Of a stretch of 64,000 nt of DNA, positions 8,066 to 17,179 are shown piece after piece. This DNA comes from Blastopirellula marina (GTDB lineage: Bacteria; Planctomycetota; Planctomycetia; Pirellulales; Pirellulaceae), in the NCBI RefSeq assembly GCF_002967715.1, contig NZ_PUIA01000081.1:62001-126000 (forward strand). Direction: 5' to 3'. The notes under the pieces are model-generated. The model searched no databases. It was given only the letters and a program-made list of their open reading frames with translations, and was not told the origin of the DNA. The position numbers were made by a program, and so were the translations under genes. Every line of letters begins with the position of its first letter. Within the stretch, counting starts at the first letter, position 1.

Positions 8066-10576
8066 CTAACTGGCAACCATTCCCCGAGTGATTAAAGCGA
8101 GCTCGGGGCTGATTGCTTGGAATTGTTCGAGCAGGATTCGCAGGTCTTCCTCTGCTCGCTCAAAGTCCTCGTTACGTCCGTGATCTTCCATTCGTTTGGC
8201 AGCTTCAATCCCCTTCTCTGCAGCGAAATATCCAAACGAACCTTTCATGCTGTGGGCACTCCGTTGAAGCTTGGGTCCATCCTGATTGGCGAGCGCGTCT
8301 TGCATGTCTGTCAGCAGACGCTGGCTATCTTCCATAAAAACACCAATCAACGTAACCAGTAAGTCGTGGTCACCGCCGACATTCGCCAAGGCACCGGCAT
8401 AGTTCACTAACTTTAGTTCGACAGGCTCCTCAGCTACTGGCTCGCTTGGCTCAGGCAAGCTTTCCACTTCGATGGCCTCCTCCACGACATCGCGGTCGTT
8501 TACGATTGCCTCCTCTGTTGGCAACGGCGAGTCTTTTCGCGTCAAAACACGCTCGATGACTTCGTACAGGACATTCGCATTGATTGGCTTGGTGACATAA
8601 TCGTCCATGCCAGCCTCCAAGCATCGTTCCCGATCCCCTTTCATCGCATGAGCCGTCATGGCAATGATCGGTGTGTGACGTCCCGTTTCAGCTTGGATCG
8701 CACGAATGGCAGCCGTGGCCTCAAACCCATCCATAATGGGCATCTGAACGTCCATCAAGATCAGATCGAACTCGTGGGCACTCCAAGCTTCGACAGCCTG
8801 TTTGCCATCTCCGACGACATGGACCTCGTGCCCGCACTTTTCAAGAAGAAGCGATGCCAGCTTTTGATTTACCAGGTTGTCTTCCGCTAGAAGAATCTTG
8901 GCCTGAATGGTGACTGGCATACCGTCCGCAGTTGCTTGACGCTCGTGACGGCGTGCGAGTTCCTCGTAACCGAGAACAGTGACCATAGCGTCGAACAAAT
9001 CAGACTGCTTTACCGGCTTCGCAACGACGGCATCAATTCGACACGGAAGTTCCTGGATTGCCTTTTCACTCATCACTCCACGTGTCAGCAAGATTGCCTT
9101 GGTAGCCTCGCAGCCCATATCGGACTGTAGCCGGCGCAGGAGTTCAATTCCTTCAATGGTCGGCATTTCATCATCGACAATCACCACACGCTGCGCTGCC
9201 TGGCAGTTGGCCGTGGAATTCCATTGCGCCAGCGCAACACCTCCGTCTCGAAACGGTTTCAGCGATAGCCCCCAGTTATCCAGCATTTCAGCAACGACTT
9301 CCAATGCGGAATCGTTGTCGTCCACCAAGGTAACGTGGTTTGCCAGTGCTTCCCGCGGGAATGGTGCCAGCCGCGCGTCAGTCGCGCTGCCTTGCTTCAT
9401 CAGCGTGGTAAAGTGAAAAGTGGTACCTTGGCCCAGTTCACTTTCCACCCAAATCTGACCGCTCATGAGTTCAACCAGACGCGAACAAATGGAAAGCCCC
9501 AGACCGGTGCCTCCGAACTTTCGCGTCGTGGAGCCATCCGCTTGCTCGAAGGCGGCAAATATTTTCTGCAAGGATGACTCAGGAATTCCTACGCCGGTAT
9601 CGATAACGCTGAAGTGAAGTGTTACGAATTCATCATCTTCAGCTTCGCGTGACTCAACCCGTAGGACAACTTCGCCTGATTCCGTGAACTTGATAGCGTT
9701 GCCCACCAGATTCACGATAATCTGCCGTAAGCGTACGGGGTCTCCCAGCACTTCGGCCGGCACCTCAGGTCGAATATGACAGACCAATTCCAAGCCTTTG
9801 CCGTGTGCCCGGAAAGCCATCGTTTTCATCAAGTCGCCCAGAACTTCGCGTAGCTGAAAGGGAATCTCTTCCAACATCAGCTTGCCGGCCTCGATCTTCG
9901 AGAAGTCGAGGATGTCGTTGATGACCCCGACCAGCGCATCCGCCGAAGTCTTGATCATCTGCAAGTATTCCCGCTGTGAATCGGTTAACTGGGTTTCCAG
10001 CAGGATGTCCGCCATACCAATGATGCCGTTCATTGGGGTACGAATCTCGTGACTCATATTGGCAAGAAACTGTCCTTTGGCCTGATTCGCGGCATCGGCA
10101 ACTTCCTTTTGTTGCTGAATCATATCGTTAGCCAAAGCCAACAAATGCGATTGGGCCTGGATCAGCATGTGGACCGACATCAAGCGATAAGTTCTCGCTT
10201 CGCAACGAACGGCAATAGGTTCGTAAGCAACGTCACGAGGACGACTCAGCGCCGCCCGCGCTGCCTCGTGGATGCCGATATTGCTGGTCAATTCCAGCGG
10301 TTTGATGTTGATTGCCTCGTACAGAAGCCGTACCGGCCGCTGCGAATAGAGATCTCGCGAGAACAGGCGACTCATGTACTCGAGAAACTTCTCGCGTGAG
10401 ACTACTCCCAACAATTGATCTTCGACCAGAATCAGGATCCCAGGGAGATCGTGATTGGCGTTGAAGATCTCTTCGACTTCTTTGGTATAGGTCGAAGCAT
10501 CGACTGCGATGTCATAGGCCGGCAGTTCGGCGACAGTCGAGTTACTCAGTAGTTTGGATAGATCGGAATATATCAT
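8066..10576 (-). CDS. Hybrid sensor histidine kinase with two receiver domains and HPt
   Basis: 836 residues from the ATG at 10576. Longer in-frame starts would overlap the upstream gene, so this one is preferred. Residues 20-135 resemble a pair of CBS-type motifs and there is no membrane segment, so the kinase is cytoplasmic. Then: HisKA with [19 protein letters not shown] (phospho-His near 176), HATPase_c with [15 protein letters not shown] and GGTGLGLS (about 285-390), a first receiver (about 415-535, acidic pair [13 protein letters not shown]), a second receiver (about 558-680, [26 protein letters not shown]) and an HPt domain with AHSMKG (His near 775). All key residues are present, so the full His-Asp-Asp-His relay could run within one protein. 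The response regulator gene just upstream is the obvious partner. Confidence 0.92.
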   Translation of the reverse strand: MIYSDLSKLLSNSTVAELPAYDIAVDASTYTKEVEEIFNANHDLPGILILVEDQLLGVVSREKFLEYMSRLFSRDLYSQRPVRLLYEAINIKPLELTSNIGIHEAARAALSRPRDVAYEPIAVRCEARTYRLMSVHMLIQAQSHLLALANDMIQQQKEVADAANQAKGQFLANMSHEIRTPMNGIIGMADILLETQLTDSQREYLQMIKTSADALVGVINDILDFSKIEAGKLMLEEIPFQLREVLGDLMKTMAFRAHGKGLELVCHIRPEVPAEVLGDPVRLRQIIVNLVGNAIKFTESGEVVLRVESREAEDDEFVTLHFSVIDTGVGIPESSLQKIFAAFEQADGSTTRKFGGTGLGLSICSRLVELMSGQIWVESELGQGTTFHFTTLMKQGSATDARLAPFPREALANHVTLVDDNDSALEVVAEMLDNWGLSLKPFRDGGVALAQWNSTANCQAAQRVVIVDDEMPTIEGIELLRRLQSDMGCEATKAILLTRGVMSEKAIQELPCRIDAVVAKPVKQSDLFDAMVTVLGYEELARRHERQATADGMPVTIQAKILLAEDNLVNQKLASLLLEKCGHEVHVVGDGKQAVEAWSAHEFDLILMDVQMPIMDGFEATAAIRAIQAETGRHTPIIAMTAHAMKGDRERCLEAGMDDYVTKPINANVLYEVIERVLTRKDSPLPTEEAIVNDRDVVEEAIEVESLPEPSEPVAEEPVELKLVNYAGALANVGGDHDLLVTLIGVFMEDSQRLLTDMQDALANQDGPKLQRSAHSMKGSFGYFAAEKGIEAAKRMEDHGRNEDFERAEEDLRILLEQFQAISPELALITRGMVAS

Positions 10577-10631
10577 CGGGACGTCGCAACGCCGGTTCTC
10601 GGTTCGGGAAACGAACGGTTGCCCCCTACGC

Positions 10632-11543
10632 TTAGGAGGCATCCGTTCGCACTTTGGCAAATTTGATGGCCTTCGACGCTTCGTCAAACTCGAATTCATC
10701 CATGAATGCCTGCAGCAACACCAAACCGCGGTTGCCGATGCGATCTAGTGCGTTAGCCGCATTGGGATCAGGTATCGTCGCCGGATCGATGCCGGGGCCA
10801 TCAAATGCGATTTCAAATTGTGCTTGGGTCGAAGACATCTTTGCCGCGACTCGCACGGTTCTTTCGCGATACGGTTCAGCCATCCGGCGTGATTCGACCA
10901 AAGCCAGAGCCTCAGGATTTCCCAGTTGCAACTGATCGATTTCGTCGAGAGTTAGTTCGAGGTTGCCGCGATAGCAGGCACTAAACAAAGCCCCTTCCAA
11001 GGCCATACCCAAGCGAACCTGACCACTGTCCTCGCATAGCCCCAGGCTTCCACAAATCTGCTGAATCATTTCAACGAGGCGTTCAAACAACGCTGGGTCG
11101 TTTTGCAGTTCGAAGGTGAATTCGGCGGTCCGCATACAATCGGTAAGTCGCTCGTAATTCTTTTCCGCTACCCCCAGAGCACGGACCTGTTGAACCGTTG
11201 AAATCAATCGCTCGGCGATCAACGCTTTGGGAACATAGCAGGCGGCTCCCTGCTCCAAGGCCTGGACTGCAAGTTGTTCGCTACCGTGGGCCGTTGTCAG
11301 AATCACGGGGATCTCTGGATAGATGGTCTGCATTCGCATCACCAACTCCAGGCCGTTCATTTCCGGCATGTTTAGATCGGTCACCACCAGATCGACTTCT
11401 TCGCTGATGGCATGCAGCTTTTCCAGCGCTTCCATGCCGTTGCCCGCCTTGGCGATCGAGCCGTTCGATGGATCTTTCTTCAATATGGCTTCAATCAGGT
11501 GCGAATCGACCGGCGTATCATCGACGATCAGGATGGTGGACAT
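10632..11543 (-). CDS. Response regulator with GHKL ATPase-like output domain
   Basis: 303 residues from the ATG at 11543, which follows AGGAGAG at a good distance; an in-frame start 14 codons earlier lacks this. Residues 1-120 are a receiver domain ([40 protein letters not shown]). Residues 165-300 look like an anti-sigma/RsbW-type HATPase domain: [19 protein letters not shown], an [15 protein letters not shown] helix in the N-box position, [10 protein letters not shown] as a G1-like box and [13 protein letters not shown]. Such proteins often link phosphorylation to partner-switching with anti-anti-sigma factors. It is 55 bases upstream of the hybrid kinase on the same strand, so co-transcription is likely. 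Whether the ATPase domain is active cannot be told. Confidence 0.85.
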   Translation of the reverse strand: MSTILIVDDTPVDSHLIEAILKKDPSNGSIAKAGNGMEALEKLHAISEEVDLVVTDLNMPEMNGLELVMRMQTIYPEIPVILTTAHGSEQLAVQALEQGAACYVPKALIAERLISTVQQVRALGVAEKNYERLTDCMRTAEFTFELQNDPALFERLVEMIQQICGSLGLCEDSGQVRLGMALEGALFSACYRGNLELTLDEIDQLQLGNPEALALVESRRMAEPYRERTVRVAAKMSSTQAQFEIAFDGPGIDPATIPDPNAANALDRIGNRGLVLLQAFMDEFEFDEASKAIKFAKVRTDAS

Positions 11544-11913
11544 ATTATACTCTCCTACGATCCCGAAAATGAGAAAGAAAACCATCGCAGCATGTCCACT
11601 TCGCGTCGTCTTGAGAAACTCAGGACGAGTGAGGACAGACTTTGAACAACAACGGCATATCGTTCAGTGAACGCCATCTTGTGATGACATCAACAAGGCA
11701 TTTGGCCAGTTGGCCGATCCAATCACGGTACCGTCGAATGAGTAGCATAGCGTCAACGCGGCGTTCAAATTACAGGTATACCCGCCCTTGAGAACCTCAC
11801 AGCGCGACATCGATTCAAATTCATGAAACTTTCACGATGCCAATTGAGCGTTAACAGTTGTTAACCGGAAAACTCACAATGAGGCAGTTCAAGAACTCAT
11901 GGCAACTCGAACG
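11544..11913. other. Intergenic region upstream of the response regulator gene
   Basis: 370 bases between the starts of the regulator gene and the end of the pentapeptide gene. It should hold the promoter of the two-component pair. No hairpin, tRNA or credible small reading frame was noticed. Confidence 0.5.
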
Positions 11914-12606
11914 TTAGCTCCAGACATTCCACCACGATTTCGACTGCGTCTTCTTCTTTTTTGCCATGGCACCATTTCCGACACGGACATCCACTTCCGA
12001 ATTTTCCAGCACGGTTCCTCGCAGGATGGCATTAAAGAATTTAGCCCCGGTTAGCTGGGCCCCTTCCAGGTTGGCGTCGGTAAGGTCGGCTCCGATAAAG
12101 ATCGCCCCTTCCAGGCAAGCCTTCTTGAGCGATGCTTTCCGCAGGTTGGCACCTTTTAGATCCGAGGACCGCAAGTCAGAGCGATTTAAGTTCGCCCGCG
12201 TGAAGTTCCCGCGTAGTTTCGCCATACTCAGGTCGCAATCGGAAAGCGTAGCCACCTCGCACTGCGAGCCATTCATGTCGGCGTAGCGAAATGAGCTGCC
12301 GTTGAAATCACCGCCGTTGAGGGTTGCCCCACGCAGCTTCGCGTTCGAGAAATCGGCCCCACGGGCGATAACGTTGGCCAGGTTAGCATCCGCCAGACAG
12401 GCATCTTGGAAGCTTGTCTTTTCAAGGATGGCGCGGCTCAAGTCGGCTTCACGCAGATCGGCGATATCGAGTATCGCCTCGGTCAAGTTCTGTTCGACCA
12501 ACCAAGCTCCACATAGCGGCAGACTGGAGAGCTTCGCCCCTATCAAAGTCTTAAGCTTGATTTGACGTAGCACTTCACCAGACGACTTATGGCGTATCTC
12601 GATCAT
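11914..12606 (-). CDS. Pentapeptide-repeat protein
   Basis: 230 residues from the ATG at 12606, where MIEIRHKSSGEVL matches the usual opening of planctomycete pentapeptide proteins; an in-frame ATG 17 codons upstream is possible but its extra residues look non-conserved. From about residue 25 to 205 the sequence follows the A(D/N)LxX five-residue period (for example LREADLSRAIL, LANVIARGADFSNAKLRGATL, ANLNRSDLRSSDLKGANLRKASLKKACL, GADLTDANLEGAQL), predicting a right-handed quadrilateral beta helix. The tail is basic (KKKKTQSKSWW). No signal peptide, so cytosolic. Such proteins act as scaffolds or, as in Qnr/MfpA, DNA mimics; this one is not acidic enough to suggest DNA mimicry. Confidence 0.85.
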   Translation of the reverse strand: MIEIRHKSSGEVLRQIKLKTLIGAKLSSLPLCGAWLVEQNLTEAILDIADLREADLSRAILEKTSFQDACLADANLANVIARGADFSNAKLRGATLNGGDFNGSSFRYADMNGSQCEVATLSDCDLSMAKLRGNFTRANLNRSDLRSSDLKGANLRKASLKKACLEGAIFIGADLTDANLEGAQLTGAKFFNAILRGTVLENSEVDVRVGNGAMAKKKKTQSKSWWNVWS

Positions 12607-12802
12607 GCCCACGACGATCCGTGAAAGTAACCATCGCCCGACAAGTACCGACTTCATGCGTCGGATGCCACGACGATAGAAAGGGGTTTGCTTTGATCGG
12701 AATCGAACGTACCGGTCGTTTTATAGGCTGTAAATCGAAATCTGTGGCTTGTTCAACAGAATTGACGAACCTTAACAAACACTTGAAATACAGGGAATTC
12801 CA

Positions 12803-14104
12803 CTAGCCTTTCCCCGATTCAAGAGCTTCCTTCGGAGTAATCACTCCATCGCCGTTGAGGTCGTACTCGTTGAATTCACTTACCTTGGAAGTGCTCCAGG
12901 AGGTTGTGAATTCATGCATCATGATCTGGCCATCGGCATCCTGATCGTTGCTCAGGAACCAATCTGGCAGGCCTTTGGGCAAACGCTCGGTTGCAGTGAG
13001 GAAGCGGTATGTTTCCTGCTTCGGTTTTTCATTCGATACACTACGCGAGGAACGGCCTTGCCCGAAGCTTTCCGACCGCTGGGTTAGCTCTTCCACGGTA
13101 ATTTTGCCGTCACCGTTCTTGTCATAGTCGGACGGATTGCCACGCAGCCGCGACCATTCATCCTTTTCCAAAACGCCATTTCCGTTGCGATCGTTTTGCT
13201 TCAAAAGGCTCTCGGCATAAAGACGGAAACGGGCATCCACTCCGCGATCGCCGCTACCGCGATCTTCCGAGCGACCTTCGTCCCGCCCGCTGCTTTGGCC
13301 TCCGTTGGAACGGACGACCCGCAGGCAAAGCTCTTCGATCGAAAGACGTCCATCCTTGTCTTTGTCGTCTTGGGTCGGATCATCACGCCAACGAACTTCC
13401 GACCACTCAGGCCCATCCAGATAGTGATTCTTGTTCTTGTCGTAACGCGACATGATTCCCATCACCTGGTCGACGATGGTCTTGCCGTATCGCTCTTCGA
13501 GCGACTTACCATTAACAGGCGGGGGGGCATCGAAGCCTGCGGCTGGTTTTGCGTCGGACGCGGCCCCAAAACTCATGCTTGCCGATTCTACGCCAGCCTC
13601 GCGCTTTTCGCGGGCCTTTTGAACTGCTTTCGAGGCATCTTCGACGTTGATGCTGTTGCTGTTTTCCATGCCGGTACCGGTGAGGATGCGTCGCACGAAC
13701 TCGCCTCCTCGACCTTCCAATTCGCTTCCTTCAATCTTGCCGTTGCGATCTTGGTCCATCCGGCGAAGCATCTCGGTCGGGTCGAATCCTCCCCGTCCGC
13801 GATCACTGCCGCGATCACTGCTACGGTCTCGGTCACCACTGTCACGACTACGATCACTGCTGTCGCCGCCTCGATCGCGACCGAAATCTCCTCCTGGTCC
13901 TCGCCCGCCGAAGTCCCCTCCAGGACCACGTCCACTAAAGCCACCGCCAGGGCCGCGGCCCCCAAAGTCTCCTCCTGGCCCACGACCACCAAAATCGCCA
14001 CGCGGTGGCCCCTGCGCGCAAACAGCATCCGCAGCCACAATGGCCAAGGCAAGAGAAGCTATCGGTAAGACAAGTCGCAGTGCAGACTTAGCGATCATGA
14101 GCAT
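12803..14104 (-). CDS. Exported Gly/Arg-rich protein with seven EF-hands
   Basis: 433 residues from the ATG at 14104 (another ATG lies two codons later). Residues 1-31 are a signal peptide ending VCA-Q. Residues 37-72 are four copies of a nine-residue repeat (consensus DFGGRGPGG), then an Asp/Arg/Ser stretch (DRSRDSGDRDRSSDRG). Seven EF-hand loops follow, with Asp at position 1 and Glu at 12: DQDRNGKIEGSE, DKNKNHYLDGPE, DKDKDGRLSIEE, DRNGNGVLEKDE, DKNGDGKITVEE, DQDADGQIMMHE and DLNGDGVITPKE. It should bind calcium outside the cytoplasm. Divergent across 305 bases from another exported glycine-rich gene; the two may act together, but this is inference. Confidence 0.85.
   Translation of the reverse strand: MLMIAKSALRLVLPIASLALAIVAADAVCAQGPPRGDFGGRGPGGDFGGRGPGGGFSGRGPGGDFGGRGPGGDFGRDRGGDSSDRSRDSGDRDRSSDRGSDRGRGGFDPTEMLRRMDQDRNGKIEGSELEGRGGEFVRRILTGTGMENSNSINVEDASKAVQKAREKREAGVESASMSFGAASDAKPAAGFDAPPPVNGKSLEERYGKTIVDQVMGIMSRYDKNKNHYLDGPEWSEVRWRDDPTQDDKDKDGRLSIEELCLRVVRSNGGQSSGRDEGRSEDRGSGDRGVDARFRLYAESLLKQNDRNGNGVLEKDEWSRLRGNPSDYDKNGDGKITVEELTQRSESFGQGRSSRSVSNEKPKQETYRFLTATERLPKGLPDWFLSNDQDADGQIMMHEFTTSWSTSKVSEFNEYDLNGDGVITPKEALESGKG
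13889..13996 (-). repeat. Four 27-bp tandem repeats inside the EF-hand gene
   Basis: Four in-frame units encode the nine-residue motif DFGGRGPGG; the third unit differs (GFSGRGPGG). The bases vary at wobble positions, so selection appears to be on the peptide. Confidence 0.8.
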
Positions 14105-14409
14105 GATCCAGGGATTTGGCACTTCCAATGAAATCAAAACAGAATGACCTTCAGTGTAATCAGGGTCACGCCATAACGTTAAACCCCGCCAAGCAAAGCA
14201 GAGTTGTGCAAAGAGTTGCTATTCCTGTCAAAAATCAGGATTTTGAGTTGGATTTTCGAAATAGACCAGAACCTTTGCCGCTGGCCATGGTTGACGTTAT
14301 TTATGCAGATTCCCCCTGTCGGCACTACGCATTCGCTAGAAGCCACAGACTCGATACAATCACCCTCGTTCTGGGGGGCAGTTCCATTTCTATTCTGAAA
14401 GGTGCTTCG
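14105..14409. other. Divergent intergenic region
   Basis: 305 bases between two divergent genes for exported glycine-rich proteins. The left part is AT-richer than the flanks and could hold both promoters. No specific site could be assigned. Confidence 0.45.
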
Positions 14410-15135
14410 ATGAAATTCCTGGTGGCTTTGATTTGTACTGCCGCTGTCGTGCTCGCAACCAACTCGGCCATGGCTCAAGGTCCTGGCGGTCGAGGTGGCC
14501 CAGGTGGCGGTGGATTTGGCGGAGGATTTGGAGGTCCAGGGGGTGGTACCGATCTTTTCGGCCTTCTGAACAACGAATCGGTTCAGAAGGAACTCGAGGT
14601 CGTTCCTTCTCAGTTGGATGACATTCGCAAGCTGGGCGAGGAAATGCGTAACAGCATGCGAGACATGTTCCAAGGCATGCGTAATGCCAGTGAAGACGAA
14701 CGTCGAGAAATGTTCAGCAAGCTTCAATCGGCTCGTGAAGACGTGGAAAAGGACCTGGAAAAGGTTCTGATGCCTGCCCAATTGCAGCGTTTGAAGCAGA
14801 TCCAGGTTCAGCAGCAATCGCGTGGACGTGGTGGCGTTTCGTTCGCAAACCCACGTATCGTTGAGGCCTTGGGACTTTCCGAAGCCCAGTTGGCGGACCT
14901 GCGTGACAAGGCCGAAGAGTTGCAAAACGAAATGCGAGCCAAGGTGGAAGAACTTCGCAAAGAAGCCGACGCCGAACTTCTGCAGATGCTGACCCCAGAG
15001 CAGCAAAAGAAGTGGAAGGAAATGATGGGTGAACCCTTTGAAATGGAACAACCGCGTGGTGGCTTCCAAGGGGGTGCCCGTGGTGGTCAACGTGGCCCAG
15101 GCGGTCGCGGTGGTAACGATGACGGCGAGATCTAA
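14410..15135 (+). CDS. Exported Gly-rich protein with LTXXQ-like helical repeats
   Basis: 241 residues from the ATG at 14410, preceded by AAAGGTG; longer in-frame starts exist, but only this one begins with a signal peptide (residues 1-22, ending AMA-Q). Residues 24-45 are Gly-rich (GGRGGPGGGGFGGGFGG). Residues 55-215 are almost all helix and charged, with two copies of a Spy/CpxP-like pattern: VPSQLDDIRKLGEE followed by LMPAQLQRLKQIQVQQQ, then LSEAQLADLRDKAEE followed by LTPEQQKKWKEMMG. The C-terminus is again Gly/Arg-rich. A periplasmic chaperone- or metal-sensor-like role is possible; the function is not known. Confidence 0.75.
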   Translation: MKFLVALICTAAVVLATNSAMAQGPGGRGGPGGGGFGGGFGGPGGGTDLFGLLNNESVQKELEVVPSQLDDIRKLGEEMRNSMRDMFQGMRNASEDERREMFSKLQSAREDVEKDLEKVLMPAQLQRLKQIQVQQQSRGRGGVSFANPRIVEALGLSEAQLADLRDKAEELQNEMRAKVEELRKEADAELLQMLTPEQQKKWKEMMGEPFEMEQPRGGFQGGARGGQRGPGGRGGNDDGEI

Positions 15136-15182
15136 CTCGTTGCATTGCAACCTCTTATAGAAGAGAATGCTTAACACAAACA

Positions 15183-15213
15183 AACCCCTCGCCAGTGCTA
15201 CTGGCGAGGGGTT
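15183..15213. terminator. Long perfect hairpin, probable terminator
   Basis: A 14-bp perfect stem (15183-15196 pairs with 15200-15213) with loop GCT. No T-run follows on the plus strand, while the minus-strand side is T-rich (TTTGTTTG). It lies 48 bases after the stop codon at 15135 and before the secretion cluster, so it probably insulates the two. Confidence 0.65.
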
Positions 15214-15401
15214 AACCGTTAAGATCGGAATCCCTGAACATGGAATCGGGAATTCGCGAAACAATTGGTGGTTGTAAAACGTTTAATACTTAGCAAGCTA
15301 AAGCCTAATCCCCCGTTCTCCTCGAGTGGTCTGCCCCTAAATTGGTGGCTGGCAATCGGTCAGGCGCGGTAACCTGATTTCCATCCTCTCCCCTTCTTTG
15401 T

Positions 15402-17138
15402 GTGCGACAAGACTTCATGGTCGATGCTGGTGAAATTCTGTTGAGTTGCGGACTGTTAACGCCTGAACAGGCCGAGATCGTCCGAAACGAACAAGAATCG
15501 AGCGCGGACTTCATTCCCAAAGCCGTTCAGCTTTCCTTTGTCGAAGAGGACGAAGCCCTCAAGGCATTGGCCACGGCAGTAGGCCTGGATTTCATCGACC
15601 TCAACCACACCGAGATCGATACGGCCCTGATCAAGACGATTCCCCAGCGTCTGATCTACCGCCAATCGCTGCTTCCGGTACGGCGTGAGAACGGCAGCAT
15701 TGTTGTTGCCACAAGCGATCCCTTCGACCTGTACCCTTTGGACGAAGTCGCATCCGCGACCGGATTGAGTGTTGTCCCGGTCCTGGCTGGCCGCACCGAA
15801 ATTGCGAAGCTGATCAAAGCGAACCTGGGTGTCGGTGGCGAGACGGTCGAAGGGTTGTTGGCGCGTAAAGAAGAAGACGAAGCCGGTGTTGAACTACTGG
15901 CAGATCTCGACGACGATGGGGGCGAACTGGCCGAGATCGAACAGGAAGCTTCCGTCATCCGCCTGGTGAACGAAATCTTGCTGGAAGCGATCGAATCGCG
16001 AGCGAGTGACGTTCACATCGAATCCCAATCCAACAACACGGTGGTCATCCGTTACCGTATCGACGGCATGCTCCATTCGCAGCCGGTGCCGCCGGAAATC
16101 AACTACTTTCAGGCCGCCATCATCAGCCGTTTAAAAATTATGTCGCGGCTGAACATCGCGGAAAAGCGACTGCCGCAAGACGGTCGTATGAAGTTGAAGG
16201 TCCGCGGCCGCGAGATCGACGTCCGTGTATCGGTGATCCCCATGATCCATGGCGAGAGCATCGTCATGCGTATTCTGGACAAAGGATCTCTCACGTTCGA
16301 CCTGCAAAAGCTGGGGATGGATAAGGACGTTTACTCCCAGTTCCAAAAAATCATTCGCCAGCCGCACGGTATTATTCTGGTCACTGGGCCTACCGGTTCC
16401 GGTAAAACGACCACCCTGTACAGTTCACTGCTGGAAATTCGGGACGAAGCAACCAAGATCATCACGACCGAAGACCCGGTCGAATATCAGCTCGACGGCA
16501 TCAACCAGATTCAAGTCCACTCGAAGATCGGTCTGACCTTCAGCGCTTCGCTGCGAAGTATCTTGCGTCACGACCCGGACGTCGTTCTGGTGGGTGAAAT
16601 TCGCGACTTGGAAACGGCCGAAAACGCGATTCAAGCCTCTCTCACGGGGCACTTGGTGTTCAGTACGCTGCACACCAACGACGCGGCAGGGGCCTTTGCC
16701 CGTATGGTCGACATGGGGGTCGAACCGTTCCTAATCGCCTCGACGGTGGAAGGGGTTATGGCCCAGCGTCTGGTCCGCCGCTTGTGCTCAGAATGCAAAG
16801 CGCCCCACGAGGTGCACCGTGTCGACCTGCCGGACGACTTTCCTTGGGACGACTTGCAAGAGCAGGACGAAAAGCGACTCTTTCACCCCGTGGGTTGCCG
16901 CAAGTGCCGTGGCGTCGGTTACACCGGGCGTATGGGCATCTACGAACTGCTGACCTCCACCGAAGACCTGCGTCAGATGGTGCACGACAACGTGAGTAGC
17001 TGGGAAATCAAACAAGCCGCCATGAAGCAAGGGATGTCCACGCTACGGCAATATGGCTGGCGAAAGGCACTCAGCGGGCAGACATCGGTGGAAGAAATTC
17101 TTCGTGTCACCAAGAGTGATAATCTTCGCGGACATTAG
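15402..17138 (+). CDS. gspE: Type II secretion ATPase GspE (PilB-like)
   Basis: 578 residues if the GTG at 15402 is used; the ATG five codons later (15417) is an equal candidate, and no clear Shine-Dalgarno decides. Residues 10-150 are an MshEN-like N-terminal domain. The ATPase core has Walker A GPTGSGKTT at 329-337, an Asp box, Walker B DPDVVLVGEIRD at 391-402, and a His box in TGHLVFSTLHTNDA near 415-427. Four cysteines of the zinc element are present (CSEC near 462-465 and CRKC near 497-500), as in GspE. It drives pseudopilus assembly from the cytoplasmic side. First gene of the cluster; gspF starts 41 bases later. Confidence 0.95.
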   Translation: MRQDFMVDAGEILLSCGLLTPEQAEIVRNEQESSADFIPKAVQLSFVEEDEALKALATAVGLDFIDLNHTEIDTALIKTIPQRLIYRQSLLPVRRENGSIVVATSDPFDLYPLDEVASATGLSVVPVLAGRTEIAKLIKANLGVGGETVEGLLARKEEDEAGVELLADLDDDGGELAEIEQEASVIRLVNEILLEAIESRASDVHIESQSNNTVVIRYRIDGMLHSQPVPPEINYFQAAIISRLKIMSRLNIAEKRLPQDGRMKLKVRGREIDVRVSVIPMIHGESIVMRILDKGSLTFDLQKLGMDKDVYSQFQKIIRQPHGIILVTGPTGSGKTTTLYSSLLEIRDEATKIITTEDPVEYQLDGINQIQVHSKIGLTFSASLRSILRHDPDVVLVGEIRDLETAENAIQASLTGHLVFSTLHTNDAAGAFARMVDMGVEPFLIASTVEGVMAQRLVRRLCSECKAPHEVHRVDLPDDFPWDDLQEQDEKRLFHPVGCRKCRGVGYTGRMGIYELLTSTEDLRQMVHDNVSSWEIKQAAMKQGMSTLRQYGWRKALSGQTSVEEILRVTKSDNLRGH

Positions 17139-17179
17139 TACAATACAGATCCTTCCTCACCCCGAACCCACCCACGATC

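Noticed and set aside
10577-10699. N-terminal extension of the hybrid kinase into the regulator gene
   Set aside because: It would overlap the regulator by 68 bases and adds a basic, unstructured stretch without a ribosome binding site.
13196-14068. Plus-strand frame of about 290 codons
   Set aside because: Antisense to the seven-EF-hand protein; its Thr/Ala repeats merely mirror the Gly/Asp/Arg codons of the real gene.
14179-15264. Minus-strand frame of about 361 codons
   Set aside because: It opposes the exported Gly-rich gene at 14410, which has a signal peptide and ribosome binding site; the antisense peptide is His/Leu/Gln-rich with no domain.
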